DNA from: Bacillota bacterium
GTDB lineage: Bacteria; Bacillota; Clostridia; Saccharofermentanales; UBA5734
DNA length: 6,318 bases
Assembly (NCBI GenBank): GCA_023438965.1
Contig: JAEXPB010000476.1
Coordinates: 1 to 6,318 of the forward strand
Direction of reading: 5' to 3'
This document shows, piece by piece, positions 5,434-6,318 of this stretch. Below the pieces are notes generated by a model. It saw only the letters and a program-made list of their open reading frames with translations, made no database searches and had not been told where the DNA came from. The position numbers and the translations under genes were made by a program. The stretch's first letter is position 1. Every line of letters starts with the position of its first letter.

Positions 5434-6318
5434 GCAACCAATATTCGCCATTTCAAAAAGAGCAGCCGGATGACCCAGGCCGGCGCAAAAGCAAGCAGGG
5501 ATTCGTGCCGCCGCGGCAGGTGGAGGACCATTGGCAATTCTACCGCAAGGGGCTCTATGTCGCCCGGCCCGGCCGCAATTTGCCGGCCTGGCTGATTCCC
5601 CTCGCCGCGCTGCTTCTGATCATCGTGCTGGTTTTCTGGGCGGTGCCGACCGCGATCACCCGGATCCAGAATGCCCTGAATGCCGGTCAGGACGCCAGCC
5701 AGGACCAGGCCAGCCTGCTTTATGACTTGTCGACATGGACTGTCAATCGGTCGGTTGCCGATGTTTTCGATCGCGACGACCTCAAGGCCGGGCGGGTGAC
5801 CCAGGCCCTCTTCAACGAGCCGGTCACTATTTTGCCGGCCGGGTGCACCTATGGCTTCGTCAAAGTCCGCCTGACGGACGGCCTGGAAGGATATATGCGC
5901 AGCACCGATCTGGTGGACAGCCGGCAGTCGATTGAGCCGGACCTCTTCATCAACAAGCTGGTGATCGCATCGCCCACCAAACGGGTGATGTCGCATGCCA
6001 GCCGGGGTACCTTGGTCGTGGAGGTGACGATGGGCACGGTGCTGTTTGCCGATTACCGCGGCGACGGCATCTCGCGGGTACGGTTGCCGGATGGTTCGGA
6101 GGGCTGGATCAGCGACGAGGGGGTCATCGTTCTGCCGCCGTTGGGCCAGATCCAGCCTGCGGCGGCCGGCGCACGCTATTTCTGCACAACGGCGCTGGCC
6201 TTCAACCAGGTGACGGTCCTGCCGAACGGCCAATCGGTGCGCGGCATTTCCACCGCCGGGATTGCCCGCTTGTCCGCCGCGGTCAACGGCATCAACCTGC
6301 CCCGCTCACTGCAGGGGC
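5430..6318 (+). CDS. Membrane-anchored protein with two SH3-like domains and a degenerate NlpC/P60-like region (3' end outside window)
   Basis: The ATG overlaps the acpS stop as ATGA and the frame stays open for 296 codons to the edge. There is no strong ribosome binding site, which suits translational coupling. Residues 1-50 are polar and basic. One hydrophobic segment (about 53-73, WLIPLAALLLIIVLVFWAV) with Arg/Lys before it suggests a signal anchor with the rest outside the cell. Two bacterial SH3-like regions follow. The first (about 119-164) has PVTILP and VKVRLTDGLEGYM. The second (about 183-235) has VEVTMGTVL and RVRLPDGSEGWI. From about 248 the sequence resembles the start of an NlpC/P60 peptidase: A-x-x-F, then RGISTAGI (271-278), then NGINLPRS (286-293). 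In active enzymes the middle motif contains D-C-S-G. Here it is S-T-A-G, so the catalytic Cys is a Thr (T275). A wall-binding, non-catalytic role is plausible. The NlpC/P60 match is a hand alignment and half the domain is missing. Confidence 0.72.
   Translation, partial: MSNQYSPFQKEQPDDPGRRKSKQGFVPPRQVEDHWQFYRKGLYVARPGRNLPAWLIPLAALLLIIVLVFWAVPTAITRIQNALNAGQDASQDQASLLYDLSTWTVNRSVADVFDRDDLKAGRVTQALFNEPVTILPAGCTYGFVKVRLTDGLEGYMRSTDLVDSRQSIEPDLFINKLVIASPTKRVMSHASRGTLVVEVTMGTVLFADYRGDGISRVRLPDGSEGWISDEGVIVLPPLGQIQPAAAGARYFCTTALAFNQVTVLPNGQSVRGISTAGIARLSAAVNGINLPRSLQG

Noticed and set aside
5424..6233. Minus-strand open frame of 269 codons opposite the acpS partner
   Set aside because: Its translation is rich in His, Arg, Gln and Pro with no domain, while the plus strand encodes an anchor segment and SH3-like domains. 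It is a GC-driven shadow.

Overview
The window looks like chromosomal DNA from a GC-rich (roughly 60% by eye) anaerobic member of the Bacillota, probably a clostridial lineage. The reasons are a single-chain pyruvate:ferredoxin oxidoreductase, a Bacillota-type primosome pair (a DnaD-like protein with two DnaD domains next to a DnaI/DnaC-like AAA+ ATPase), a short Bacillus-style class I mannose-6-phosphate isomerase, strong AGGAGG-type ribosome binding sites and a membrane-anchored SH3-domain protein. I see no mobile element, tRNA, rRNA or CRISPR array. No gene-free stretch exceeds 165 bases.

Layout. (1) 1-1368, plus: the C-terminal 455 codons of pyruvate:ferredoxin oxidoreductase, ending in a strong intrinsic terminator (1423-1458). 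(2) 1414-3720, plus: a perfect extended -10 box abuts that terminator and is the best candidate promoter for a two-gene replication operon, dnaD-like then dnaI/dnaC-like, separated by 6 nt. (3) 3688-4800, minus: manA, convergent with the ATPase gene and overlapping its last 33 bp. (4) 4801-4965: a divergent intergenic region with a good minus-strand promoter for manA and a weaker plus-strand candidate overlapping it. (5) 4966-6318, plus: acpS, joined by an ATGA overlap to a gene that runs off the right edge. That last gene encodes a signal-anchored protein with two SH3-like domains followed by what looks like the start of an NlpC/P60 fold.

How the genes relate. The replication pair would act together in loading the replicative helicase. 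PFOR (pyruvate to acetyl-CoA), ManA (fructose-6-P/mannose-6-P) and AcpS (activation of acyl carrier protein) are housekeeping metabolism. The acpS partner is probably envelope-associated.

The most unusual point is that this envelope protein seems to lack the catalytic Cys of NlpC/P60 enzymes: the usual D-C-S-G motif reads S-T-A-G. Other points worth a second look are the promoter/terminator overlap before dnaD, the convergent gene overlap formed by a non-standard C-terminal tail on ManA, and an insertion in AcpS. The window is otherwise ordinary core genome, and I found no clear new multi-gene system.
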